Part shown: positions 1 through 5,583 of the stretch, piece after piece
How the letters are laid out: each line of letters starts with the position of its first letter
Numbering within the stretch: the stretch's first letter is position 1
NCBI GenBank assembly: GCA_030040215.1
Contig: JASHUD010000161.1
Span: 1-5,676 of the forward strand
DNA length: 5,676 bases
Direction: 5' to 3'
DNA from: Methylovirgula sp.
Lineage (GTDB): Bacteria > Pseudomonadota > Alphaproteobacteria > Rhizobiales > Beijerinckiaceae
The notes under the pieces: model-generated
Databases searched by the model: none
What the model was told of the DNA's origin: nothing
What the model saw: only the letters and a program-made list of their open reading frames with translations
Position numbers and translations under genes: made by a program

Positions 1-1501
1 TTTCCGCGTCCGTCCAGGCCTGCACGAGCTTTTGCTTTACCTCATCGGAACTCTGCAAACGCGCCGGCTCGATGCCGAGCACGTCGAACCAGATCGTCCC
101 GCCGTCGCGCGTGCTGATCGGTTCGTTGTCGACGCCAATGTCGGAGGCAAATACGGCCTTGGAAAGCGCGGCCGGATCATCGAGATCGGCGACCGGCTTG
201 CCGTTCTTGTCGCGGCCTTGCGCATCGATGGCGTCCACGGTGCGCGCCGCAAGCCCGACGCTCTTGGCCGCGTCGGCGACCGATTTGCCGTTAGCGCGCT
301 GATCTTCGATTTCATCGTGAATCTTGTTCATCTCGCCGCCGGCGCGGGCGAGCGCCATCTCCTCGACTAGCGCGGATTTCACCACGCTGAGCGGCTCGAC
401 AATCGGCGGGATCACCGTTACGGCACGCACGATCGCCCAACCGAATTGCGTTTTCACCGGCTTCGATACGTCGCCGGCCGGCAGCGCGAAGGCTGCATTG
501 GCGATCGCATTGTCGGCGAGGTCGGCCTTCGTCACCATGCCGAGATTGACGTCCTTTGGCGTCAGCTTGCGCTCCGCGACGAGCGCGTCGAAACTTTCGC
601 CGCCGGAGAGCTTGGCCGACGCGGCATTTGCCGAGGCTTCGTCCGAAAACACGATTTGCTCGACATCGCGGTGTTCTGGCTGCGTATAGCGCTTCGCCTT
701 CACTTCGTCGTAGCGCTTCTCGATCTCCGCATCGCTGATCGGATGAGTCTTGAGGAGCCGATCGGCGAGAATCGCGGGTGTCACGACCAAGACGCTGATC
801 TTGCGATATTCGGGGGTGCGGTAGGCGTTGCGGTGCGCCCCGTAATAGGCCTTGAGATCGGCGTCGCGCGGCGTAGGAATCGTGCCGGCGGCCGTCTTGG
901 GAAGCAAGAAATAGTCGATGCTGCGGGTCTCGTTGTAATAGCGATTGATGAGGTCGAGCATGGCTTTGGGCGGAGCGAGATTGGTGTCGAGCGCGGCGAT
1001 GATTTCGTTGCGTAGGTAGGAACCGCGCTCCTCGGCGACAAAGCGACTTTCGGTGATGCCGGCGTCGCGCAGCCGCTCCTCGAAGAGGCTGCGGTCGAAT
1101 CGACCGTCCGCCCCCTTGAAGGTATCGTCCAGGAAAACACGATCGGCGAGCGACTGGTCGGACATGGCGAGACCGAGCCGATGCGCTTCCTGATCGAGCA
1201 CCGCGTCGCTGAGAAGCCGACCCAAAACCTGCCGATCGAGTCCCATTTGATGCGCTTCGTCGGCGCTGATCGCCCGCCGCTGCTGCTCTTGCAAGCGCAG
1301 CAATTCGTTCTGGTAGGCGTTGCGATAGGCTTCGGTCGTGATCTCGACCGAACCGACGCGGGCGAGCCGGTTTGCGCCAAAGCCACGGAAAATGTCGGCA
1401 ATCCCCCAAAAGCCGAAAGCAATGATAAGAAAACCCATCACGATGGCCATGATGGCGCGCCCGATCAAAGTCTGGCTGGAGGCGCGCAAAGCGTCGAGCA
1501 T
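1..1501 (-). CDS. ppiD: PpiD/SurA-like periplasmic folding factor (peptidylprolyl isomerase D family), C-terminus cut by window edge
   Basis: Five hundred codons are visible, reading leftwards from the ATG at 1501 with no stop before the edge; family members in alphaproteobacteria are usually somewhat over 600 residues, so the C-terminus is missing. The protein starts with a short positive N-terminus and one membrane segment at about residues 16-36 (ending near FGFWGIADIF). A SurA_N-type helical chaperone region follows (about 45-225), then a parvulin-like domain at about 270-362 that ends in the recognisable FGWAIVRA (353-360). The family is an inner-membrane-anchored chaperone that meets outer-membrane and periplasmic proteins leaving the SecYEG channel. 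The usual parvulin HIL-type motif reads EQIVF here (281-285), so catalytic prolyl isomerisation is doubtful and chaperoning is more likely, as known for E. coli PpiD. A GGAG ribosome-binding site lies 10 bases before the ATG. The gene is divergent from tpiA-secG. Confidence 0.9.
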   Translation of the reverse strand, partial: MLDALRASSQTLIGRAIMAIVMGFLIIAFGFWGIADIFRGFGANRLARVGSVEITTEAYRNAYQNELLRLQEQQRRAISADEAHQMGLDRQVLGRLLSDAVLDQEAHRLGLAMSDQSLADRVFLDDTFKGADGRFDRSLFEERLRDAGITESRFVAEERGSYLRNEIIAALDTNLAPPKAMLDLINRYYNETRSIDYFLLPKTAAGTIPTPRDADLKAYYGAHRNAYRTPEYRKISVLVVTPAILADRLLKTHPISDAEIEKRYDEVKAKRYTQPEHRDVEQIVFSDEASANAASAKLSGGESFDALVAERKLTPKDVNLGMVTKADLADNAIANAAFALPAGDVSKPVKTQFGWAIVRAVTVIPPIVEPLSVVKSALVEEMALARAGGEMNKIHDEIEDQRANGKSVADAAKSVGLAARTVDAIDAQGRDKNGKPVADLDDPAALSKAVFASDIGVDNEPISTRDGGTIWFDVLGIEPARLQSSDEVKQKLVQAWTDAE

Positions 1502-1511
1502 ATTGAAAAAT

Positions 1512-1515
1512 CTCC
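1512..1515 (-). promoter_or_regulatory. ribosome-binding site of ppiD
   Basis: On the minus strand this reads GGAG, 10 bases before the ATG at 1501. It supports that start, which also places the membrane anchor near the N-terminus as expected for PpiD. Confidence 0.6.
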
Positions 1516-1543
1516 GAATGCCGGGGGAGTTTGGCGCCGCGGA

Positions 1544-1571
1544 CTATAGGGAGCGGCCCAGGCGCTTGCAA
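1544..1571 (-). promoter_or_regulatory. candidate sigma-70 promoter of ppiD
   Basis: On the minus strand TTGCAA (1566-1571) is followed, after 16 bases, by CTATAG (1544-1549). This resembles the alphaproteobacterial housekeeping pattern TTGAC-N17-CTATAT. Transcription would start near 1537 and give a leader of about 36 bases carrying the GGAG ribosome-binding site. Both hexamers are self-complementary, but in plus-strand order they are reversed and cannot serve tpiA. I found no equally good promoter for tpiA in 1502-1662. Confidence 0.5.
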
Positions 1572-1652
1572 CGGCTTGGCCGGCCTGCAAGGAATCCGGC
1601 CGTTCCTGCGGCGCAGCGTTGCCGGAGGAGCGGGATCTTGGGCGCGCTGATT

Positions 1653-1661
1653 GAGGTTTTG
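1653..1661 (+). promoter_or_regulatory. ribosome-binding site of tpiA, decides the start
   Basis: GAGGTTTTG lies just before the ATG at 1663 (GAGG spaced 6 bases). It favours that ATG over the in-frame TTG at 1651. The same nine bases precede secG. Confidence 0.6.
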
Positions 1662-1662
1662 C

Positions 1663-2430
1663 ATGCCGGATAAACGAAGGCCGCTGGTTGCCGGGAACTG
1701 GAAGATGAACGGCCGTGCCGCGGATCTCATCGAAGTCGCCGCAATCCGCACTGCCGTCCTGGCCGGAGAGGGAGGGGAGGCCGAGATTGTAGTCTGCCCG
1801 CCTGTCACCTTGCTCATGGATGCGGGACGCGTTTGCGCCGGCTCGCCGGTGAAGCTCGGTGCCCAAGACTGCGACCCCTCGGAAGAGGGTGCCCATACCG
1901 GCGATATTTCCGCGGCAATGCTCAAGGACGCCGGCGCTTCCTATGTGATCGTCGGACATTCCGAGCGGCGTGCGAGCCATGCGGAGAGCGATGCCTTGGT
2001 GCGCGCCAAGGGCCGCGCTGTGCTGCGCGCCGGACTCGGCGTGATTCTCTGCGTCGGGGAGACGCAGGCCGAGCGCGCCAGCGGCGCGGCTTTGGAGCGC
2101 GTCGCCGCGCAACTCGGAGCGTCGCTGCCGAACGAGGCGGCGCATCTCGTCATCGCCTACGAGCCGGTCTGGGCGATCGGCACGGGCCTGACCCCGACGG
2201 CGGCCGATATTGCGGCAATGCATGGCTTCTTGCGCGGCCAGCTGGAGCGGCATTTTCCGGGCCGCGGCAAAAGGCTGCGGATCCTCTACGGCGGCTCGGT
2301 GAAGCCAGAAAACGCCGCAGAACTGCTGGCCATCGACGAAGTGGACGGAGCGCTGGTCGGCGGAGCGAGTCTGAAGGCCCCCGAATTCATGGCAATTGCG
2401 GGCGTGTATCGCGCCTCGAATGCGCCCTAG
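1663..2430 (+). CDS. tpiA: triosephosphate isomerase
   Basis: A complete 255-residue TIM-barrel enzyme of normal length that interconverts dihydroxyacetone phosphate and glyceraldehyde 3-phosphate in cytoplasmic glycolysis/gluconeogenesis. The active-site set is intact: N12 and K14 in AGNWKMNG, H99 in IVGHSERR, E167 in YEPVWAIGTG, and the phosphate-gripping loops YGGSV (209-213) and VGGAS (232-236). The reading frame extends to a TTG at 1651. I prefer the ATG at 1663, because GAGG (1653-1656) lies 6 bases before it and would sit inside the gene if TTG were used; the ATG also gives the usual short lead-in to the NWKMN strand. secG follows 42 bases later on the same strand and is likely co-transcribed, an arrangement common in bacteria. 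No clear promoter is visible directly upstream. Confidence 0.97.
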   Translation: MPDKRRPLVAGNWKMNGRAADLIEVAAIRTAVLAGEGGEAEIVVCPPVTLLMDAGRVCAGSPVKLGAQDCDPSEEGAHTGDISAAMLKDAGASYVIVGHSERRASHAESDALVRAKGRAVLRAGLGVILCVGETQAERASGAALERVAAQLGASLPNEAAHLVIAYEPVWAIGTGLTPTAADIAAMHGFLRGQLERHFPGRGKRLRILYGGSVKPENAAELLAIDEVDGALVGGASLKAPEFMAIAGVYRASNAP

Positions 2431-2433
2431 TCA

Positions 2434-2462
2434 GGCGGCATCGGCCAGTGTAAGAGGCCGCC
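2434..2462 (+). repeat. inverted repeat in the tpiA-secG gap
   Basis: GGCGGC (2434-2439) is complementary to GCCGCC (2457-2462), with 17 bases between. The right arm abuts the AGAGG ribosome-binding site of secG (2463-2467). No T-run follows, so it is not a standard terminator. Six-base GC arms arise easily by chance in DNA of this composition. Confidence 0.3.
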
Positions 2463-2463
2463 A

Positions 2464-2472
2464 GAGGTTTTG
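2464..2472 (+). promoter_or_regulatory. ribosome-binding site of secG, decides the start
   Basis: GAGGTTTTG directly precedes the ATG at 2473 (GAGG spaced 5 bases). An in-frame TTG at 2470 is too close to the GAGG to be the start. Confidence 0.6.
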
Positions 2473-2883
2473 ATGCAGACCGTTCTCATCGTCATCCACA
2501 TCATGGCCATCGTCGCGCTCGTCGCGACGGTACTGCTGCAGCGTTCCGAAGGCGGCGCTTTCCTGGGCACGGGCGGGGGCGGTTTCATGACCGGGCGCGG
2601 CCAGGCCAATGCGCTGACCCGGGCTACCGCAATTCTCGCCGCCGTGTTCTTCGCAACGAGCCTCGCTTTGACCATTTTGGCCAACATAACGCGGGCGCCG
2701 AGATCGATTCTGGAGAACGTGCCGCCGCCCTCGAGCAGTGCGCCGGCCGGCCCGGCCATTCCGGCGGGGCAAGGCAGTTTGATGGAGCAGCTGCAGAAGT
2801 TCCAGCAACAGCGCCAGCAGGAGCAACCGACGCACGGCGAATCGGGACCTCCGGGGGCGCCGCAAGCGCCGCGTTCGCAATAG
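2473..2883 (+). CDS. secG: SecG, preprotein translocase subunit
   Basis: A 136-residue inner-membrane protein, the small accessory subunit of SecYEG that speeds SecA-driven export. It shows the SecG layout: membrane segment 1 at about residues 3-22, a cytoplasmic loop with LLQRSEGGAFLG (21-32) and a glycine run GGGGF (34-38) running into TGRGQAN, then membrane segment 2 at about 52-71 after LTRAT. The last 60 or so residues are a hydrophilic tail rich in Pro, Gln, Ala and Ser, including a Q-rich stretch with QKFQQQRQQEQ. Similar unstructured tails are common in alphaproteobacterial SecG, while E. coli SecG is shorter (about 110 residues). The ATG at 2473 is chosen from its GAGG site 5 bases upstream. 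It follows tpiA by 42 bases, probably in one transcript, and lies near divergent ppiD, whose product also works at the translocon. Confidence 0.93.
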   Translation: MQTVLIVIHIMAIVALVATVLLQRSEGGAFLGTGGGGFMTGRGQANALTRATAILAAVFFATSLALTILANITRAPRSILENVPPPSSSAPAGPAIPAGQGSLMEQLQKFQQQRQQEQPTHGESGPPGAPQAPRSQ

Positions 2884-2925
2884 ACGTTCTCAACAGAAAA
2901 TCGCGCCAAGCTGTCGCTCGGACGG

Positions 2926-2973
2926 GCGTGGTTTCGGAGAAAAAGACGGATATTTAGGCTCCCCAAACCGCGC
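2926..2973 (+). promoter_or_regulatory. imperfect hairpin in the secG-pyrG gap, function unknown
   Basis: The arm at 2926-2934 (GCGTGGTTT) pairs with 2965-2973 (AAACCGCGC) over nine positions, with one G-T wobble. After a small internal loop (C2935 against C2963-C2964), GGAG (2936-2939) pairs with CTCC (2959-2962), leaving a 19-base A/T-rich loop. The total is about 13 pairs. It ends 24 bases before the pyrG ATG. No T-run follows the right arm, so an intrinsic terminator for secG is unlikely. A leader structure acting on pyrG or an RNA-processing site is possible. The pairing is seen; any role is inference. Confidence 0.4.
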
Positions 2974-2997
2974 GAAACAGGATAAACGCGAAGGCCC

Positions 2998-4626
2998 ATG
3001 GCGCGGTATATTTTCATCACCGGCGGCGTGGTTTCCTCCCTCGGTAAGGGGCTTGCTTCGGCGGCGCTCGGCGCGCTTCTCCAGGCGCGCGGCTACACGG
3101 TCCGGTTGCGCAAGCTCGACCCTTATCTCAACGTCGATCCGGGGACGATGAGTCCCTATCAGCACGGCGAGGTCTTCGTCACCGACGACGGGGCGGAGAC
3201 CGATCTCGACCTCGGCCATTACGAGCGGTTCACCGGCCGTCCGGCGACGCGCGACGACAACATCACGACCGGGCGCATTTACCAAGAAATCATCGGCAAG
3301 GAGCGGCGCGGCGACTATCTCGGCGCGACCGTGCAGGTAATCCCGCATGTGACGAACGAGATCAAAGAGTTCATCCTCAACGGCAACGAAGGCTTCGATT
3401 TCGTTCTCGTCGAGATCGGCGGAACGGTCGGCGACATCGAGGGCCTGCCGTTCCTGGAAGCGATCCGCCAGCTCGGCAACGACCTGCCGCGCGGCCACGC
3501 GGTTTATGTTCACCTGACCTTGATGCCGTATATTCCGAGCGCCGGCGAATTGAAGACGAAGCCGACGCAGCATTCGGTCAAGGAACTGCGCTCGATCGGC
3601 GTCCAGCCGCAGGTCATCCTGTGCCGCACCGACCGCGAGATTTCCCGCGACGAACGCCGCAAGATCGCGCTTTTCTGCAACGTGCGGGAAAGCGCGGTGA
3701 TCGAAGCGCGCGACGTCGCCTCGGTCTATGACGTGCCGCGCGCCTACCACGCGGCGGGGCTCGATCAGGAGGTGCTCGCCGCCTTCGGCATCGAACCGGC
3801 GCCGAAACCCGATATGGGCCGCTGGAATGCGATCACCGAACGAATGCGCAATTCGGAAGGCGAGGTGACGATCGCCATCGTCGGCAAATATACGGGCATG
3901 AAGGACGCCTACAAGTCGTTGATCGAGGCGCTCGCGCACGGCGGCATGGCCAATCGCGTCAAGGTGCGGCTCGATTGGATCGAGTCGGAAGCGTTCGAGG
4001 ACAGCGATCCGGCGCCGCGACTCGAAGGCGTCGACGGCATTCTCGTGCCGGGCGGGTTCGGGCAGCGCGGCGCGGAGGGCAAGATTCTCGCGGCCCGGTT
4101 CGCGCGCGAACGCAACGTACCGTATTTCGGCATTTGCTTCGGCATGCAGATGGCGGTCATCGAGGCGAGCCGTTCGCTGGCTGGAATCGCCGACGCCAGC
4201 TCGACGGAGTTCGGGCCGACCAAACATCCCGTGGTCGGCCTCATGACCGAATGGATGCGCGACAACGAACTGCAAGTGCGCGCCGCGGAAGGCGATCTCG
4301 GCGGCACGATGCGGCTTGGCGCCTATGCCGCGCATCTGAAGGACGGATCGAAGATCGCCGACATCTACAACGCAACGGAAATTTCCGAGCGCCACCGGCA
4401 TCGCTATGAGGTCAACATGACCTATCGCGAACAGCTCGAAGACAAGGGACTGATCTTCGCCGGCACATCGCCGGACGGGCTTCTGCCCGAGACGATCGAG
4501 CTTGCCAGCCATCCTTGGTTCATCGGCGTGCAATATCATCCCGAATTGAAGTCGCGGCCGTTCGAGCCGCATCCGCTCTTTGCGAGCTTCATCGCCGCGG
4601 CGGTCGAGCAGAGCCGTCTGGTGTAG
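2998..4626 (+). CDS. pyrG: CTP synthase (glutamine-hydrolysing)
   Basis: A complete 542-residue enzyme, matching the usual length of about 545. It makes CTP from UTP, ATP and glutamine in the cytoplasm, the last step of de novo pyrimidine nucleotide synthesis. The N-terminal synthetase domain (about 1-265) shows the ATP loop GGVVSSLGKG (9-18), the substrate/Mg region around LDPYLNVDPGTMSP with D71 in DLDLGHYERF, E139 in VEIGGTVGDIEG, and the UTP-binding KTKPTQHS (186-193). The C-terminal class I glutamine amidotransferase domain (about 290-540) has the oxyanion glycines in VPGGFGQRG (350-357), nucleophile C380 in FGICFGMQ, and H514 and E516 in QYHPE, so the triad is complete. Start MARYIFITGG is the family standard; the ribosome-binding site is weak (AAGG only 3 bases away). 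A 114-base gap with a hairpin separates it from secG. Confidence 0.98.
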   Translation: MARYIFITGGVVSSLGKGLASAALGALLQARGYTVRLRKLDPYLNVDPGTMSPYQHGEVFVTDDGAETDLDLGHYERFTGRPATRDDNITTGRIYQEIIGKERRGDYLGATVQVIPHVTNEIKEFILNGNEGFDFVLVEIGGTVGDIEGLPFLEAIRQLGNDLPRGHAVYVHLTLMPYIPSAGELKTKPTQHSVKELRSIGVQPQVILCRTDREISRDERRKIALFCNVRESAVIEARDVASVYDVPRAYHAAGLDQEVLAAFGIEPAPKPDMGRWNAITERMRNSEGEVTIAIVGKYTGMKDAYKSLIEALAHGGMANRVKVRLDWIESEAFEDSDPAPRLEGVDGILVPGGFGQRGAEGKILAARFARERNVPYFGICFGMQMAVIEASRSLAGIADASSTEFGPTKHPVVGLMTEWMRDNELQVRAAEGDLGGTMRLGAYAAHLKDGSKIADIYNATEISERHRHRYEVNMTYREQLEDKGLIFAGTSPDGLLPETIELASHPWFIGVQYHPELKSRPFEPHPLFASFIAAAVEQSRLV

Positions 4627-4642
4627 CGGCGGCGGAAGCGCT

Positions 4643-4668
4643 TGTGGAATGGAAGGCTTACGACCACA
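4643..4668 (+). repeat. weak inverted repeat after pyrG
   Basis: TGTGG (4643-4647) pairs with CCACA (4664-4668), and flanking GCGC (4638-4641) could pair with GCGC (4677-4680) across an uneven internal loop. It starts about 12 bases after the pyrG stop, where a terminator might be expected, but no T-run follows. Confidence 0.2.
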
Positions 4669-4719
4669 TCAGCAAGGCGCGGCCGGATTGATCGTAGAAA
4701 TTCTGGGCCAAGCGGAAAC

Positions 4720-4734
4720 CATGCCTTGCGCATG
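4720..4734. repeat. small perfect inverted repeat upstream of the His-rich gene
   Basis: CATGC (4720-4724), five spacer bases, then GCATG (4730-4734). It lies about 20 bases before a TTATAG box (4754-4759), where an operator could sit. The short arms make chance a real alternative. Confidence 0.25.
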
Positions 4735-4753
4735 AGACCGTGCTAAAGGAACG

Positions 4754-4759
4754 TTATAG
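4754..4759 (+). promoter_or_regulatory. possible -10 element of the His-rich gene
   Basis: TTATAG would start transcription near 4766, leaving a leader of about 32 bases with the GAGGG ribosome-binding site. No good -35 is found at 16-18 bases; TTGCGC (4726-4731) is 22 bases away, too far for an unaided promoter. If used, it may need an activator. Confidence 0.25.
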
Positions 4760-4762
4760 CCC

Positions 4763-4801
4763 ATGCGTCATTCTATGGATGAACCGAGGGTGATTCGATG
4801 A
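4763..4801 (+). CDS. possible 12-codon leader reading frame overlapping the His-rich gene
   Basis: ATG at 4763 opens MRHSMDEPRVIR and stops at TGA 4799-4801, which overlaps the next gene's ATG (4798-4800) as ATGA, the classic geometry of translational coupling. A second in-frame ATG at 4775 would give an 8-codon version. The purine-rich AAAGGA (4745-4750) is 12 bases before 4763, rather far for a ribosome-binding site, and if transcription begins near 4766 only the second ATG would be in the message. It may well be chance. Confidence 0.2.
   Translation: MRHSMDEPRVIR
4786..4790 (+). promoter_or_regulatory. ribosome-binding site of the His-rich gene
   Basis: GAGGG lies 7 bases before the ATG at 4798, a good distance, and fixes the start that yields a proper signal peptide. 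Confidence 0.6.
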
Positions 4802-5097
4802 AACTTTTCATTACGCTAGCGTCCGTCATCACGCTTGGATCTCTGCTCGCTTTCCCGGCCGAGGCGGCGCACCGGCATGTCGTGCATCTGCACCATCATT
4901 ACCATCACCACATCTACCACCACCGTCACTACGCCTACGGCGGTCCTTATGGCTACCCGCCGCCGCCGCCCGCTTATGCAACATTCAATCAACCTCTGGC
5001 CCCTCTGGGATGGACCATTGGGGACCCCGACTGGCGCGAGCGCAATAGTTTGAAGCTGCTGATGGATAGTATCGGCGACATACCGTACAATCGATAA
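4798..5097 (+). CDS. small secreted histidine-rich protein, function unknown
   Basis: I do not recognise a named family. The 99-residue product begins with a clear signal peptide: MK, a hydrophobic stretch LFITLASVITLGSLLAF, then an AEAA cleavage region at 21-24, so the mature protein starts near H25 with about 75 residues in the periplasm or outside. Residues 25-44 contain 12 histidines, with two HHH triplets (32-34 and 36-38), followed by a Tyr/Gly/Pro stretch with PPPPP (54-58). The last 30 residues differ in character: charged, helix-prone and cysteine-free (GDPDWRERNSLKLLMDSIGD), perhaps a conserved module. Histidine clusters of this kind bind Ni, Zn, Cu or Co in metal chaperones and storage proteins, so metal binding or buffering is the natural guess; it is inference. 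It has its own good ribosome-binding site, sits 171 bases after pyrG, and converges on queF. Confidence 0.8.
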   Translation: MKLFITLASVITLGSLLAFPAEAAHRHVVHLHHHYHHHIYHHRHYAYGGPYGYPPPPPAYATFNQPLAPLGWTIGDPDWRERNSLKLLMDSIGDIPYNR

Positions 5098-5102
5098 AGG
5101 CT

Positions 5103-5564
5103 TTAGCCGCGGCCGCGATAGTGCCGAACGCCCTGATCCGGCGCCCAACATCCGGCTGGCAACTTGCCGGTCTGCCAAAAGACATCGATCGGCATGCCGC
5201 CGCGCGGATAGAAATACCCGCCGATCCGCAGCCAACGCGGCTTCAAAAGCGCCACCAGATCCTTGCCGATGCGCACGGTGCAATCCTCGTGGAAGGCGCC
5301 GTGGTTGCGGAACGAGCCAAGATAAAGTTTGAGCGACTTCGATTCGACGAGCCAGCGGTTGGGCACGTAATCGATGACGAGGTGCGCGAAGTCCGGCTGA
5401 CCGGTCACCGGGCAGAGGCAGGTGAACTCGGGTGCCGTGAAGCGGGCGATATAATCCGCATCGAAGTGCGGATTGGGCACACGATCGAGCCGCGCTTCGT
5501 CGGGCGAAGCGGGGAGGGCGACGTCGCGGCCGAGGCTCGGCGCTTCTTTCGGCTTCTTTGCCAT
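5103..5564 (-). CDS. queF: QueF, NADPH-dependent 7-cyano-7-deazaguanine (preQ0) reductase, short form
   Basis: A complete 153-residue, single-domain QueF of the short (B. subtilis-like) type. It reduces the nitrile of preQ0 to the amine preQ1 with two NADPH, the step before the base is inserted into tRNA on the way to queuosine; it acts in the cytoplasm. Family marks are all present: catalytic C51 and D58 in LCPVTGQPDF, the signature ESKSLKLY (74-81), SFRNHG (84-89), and H92-E93 in FHEDC for substrate binding. C95 stands 44 residues after C51, the same spacing as the protective disulfide partner described in B. subtilis QueF. An extra C49 lies two residues before the catalytic one. No purine-rich ribosome-binding site precedes the ATG at 5564, which lies 19 bases after the upstream same-strand gene. 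No other queuosine gene is in view. Confidence 0.96.
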   Translation of the reverse strand: MAKKPKEAPSLGRDVALPASPDEARLDRVPNPHFDADYIARFTAPEFTCLCPVTGQPDFAHLVIDYVPNRWLVESKSLKLYLGSFRNHGAFHEDCTVRIGKDLVALLKPRWLRIGGYFYPRGGMPIDVFWQTGKLPAGCWAPDQGVRHYRGRG

Positions 5565-5572
5565 GCGGGAGC

Positions 5573-5578
5573 TTATAG
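5573..5578 (-). promoter_or_regulatory. possible -10 element close to the queF start
   Basis: On the minus strand CTATAA ends 8 bases before the queF ATG. If active, transcription would start about 2 bases before the ATG, giving an almost leaderless message, which would fit the absent ribosome-binding site. No convincing -35 is seen at 16-18 bases, so confidence is low. Confidence 0.25.
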
Positions 5579-5583
5579 CACGC

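Noticed and set aside
446..1015. Plus-strand open frame of 189 codons opposite ppiD
   Set aside because: Mirror of the ppiD codon bias, with no recognisable domain and no ribosome-binding site that I trust.
1578..1601. Inverted repeat GGCCGG-N12-CCGGCC in the ppiD/tpiA divergent region
   Set aside because: All-GC six-base arms with a long loop are expected by chance in this composition and match no known operator.
1651..1662. TTG at 1651 as the tpiA start
   Set aside because: It has no ribosome-binding site at a workable distance, while GAGG sits correctly for the ATG at 1663.
312..1925. A 537-codon minus-strand open frame across ppiD, the divergent promoter region and part of tpiA
   Set aside because: It is out of frame with ppiD, covers two well-supported genes and has a very Arg/Ser/Pro-rich, low-information translation.
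2890..4572. A 560-codon open frame on the minus strand opposite pyrG
   Set aside because: It is a by-product of strong GC bias at the third codon position of pyrG; its arginine-, alanine- and histidine-rich translation resembles no protein and pyrG is certain.
4748..4769. GGAAC at 4748 considered as a general-stress (EcfG) -35 box
   Set aside because: The matching CGTT-type -10 element is not found at 16-18 bases; the nearest CGTC is 13 bases away.
5089..5118. Possible bidirectional terminator between the convergent His-rich gene and queF
   Set aside because: Only a four-pair GGCT/AGCC stem with a two-base loop and overlapping GC palindromes inside the queF end are present, with no T-run.
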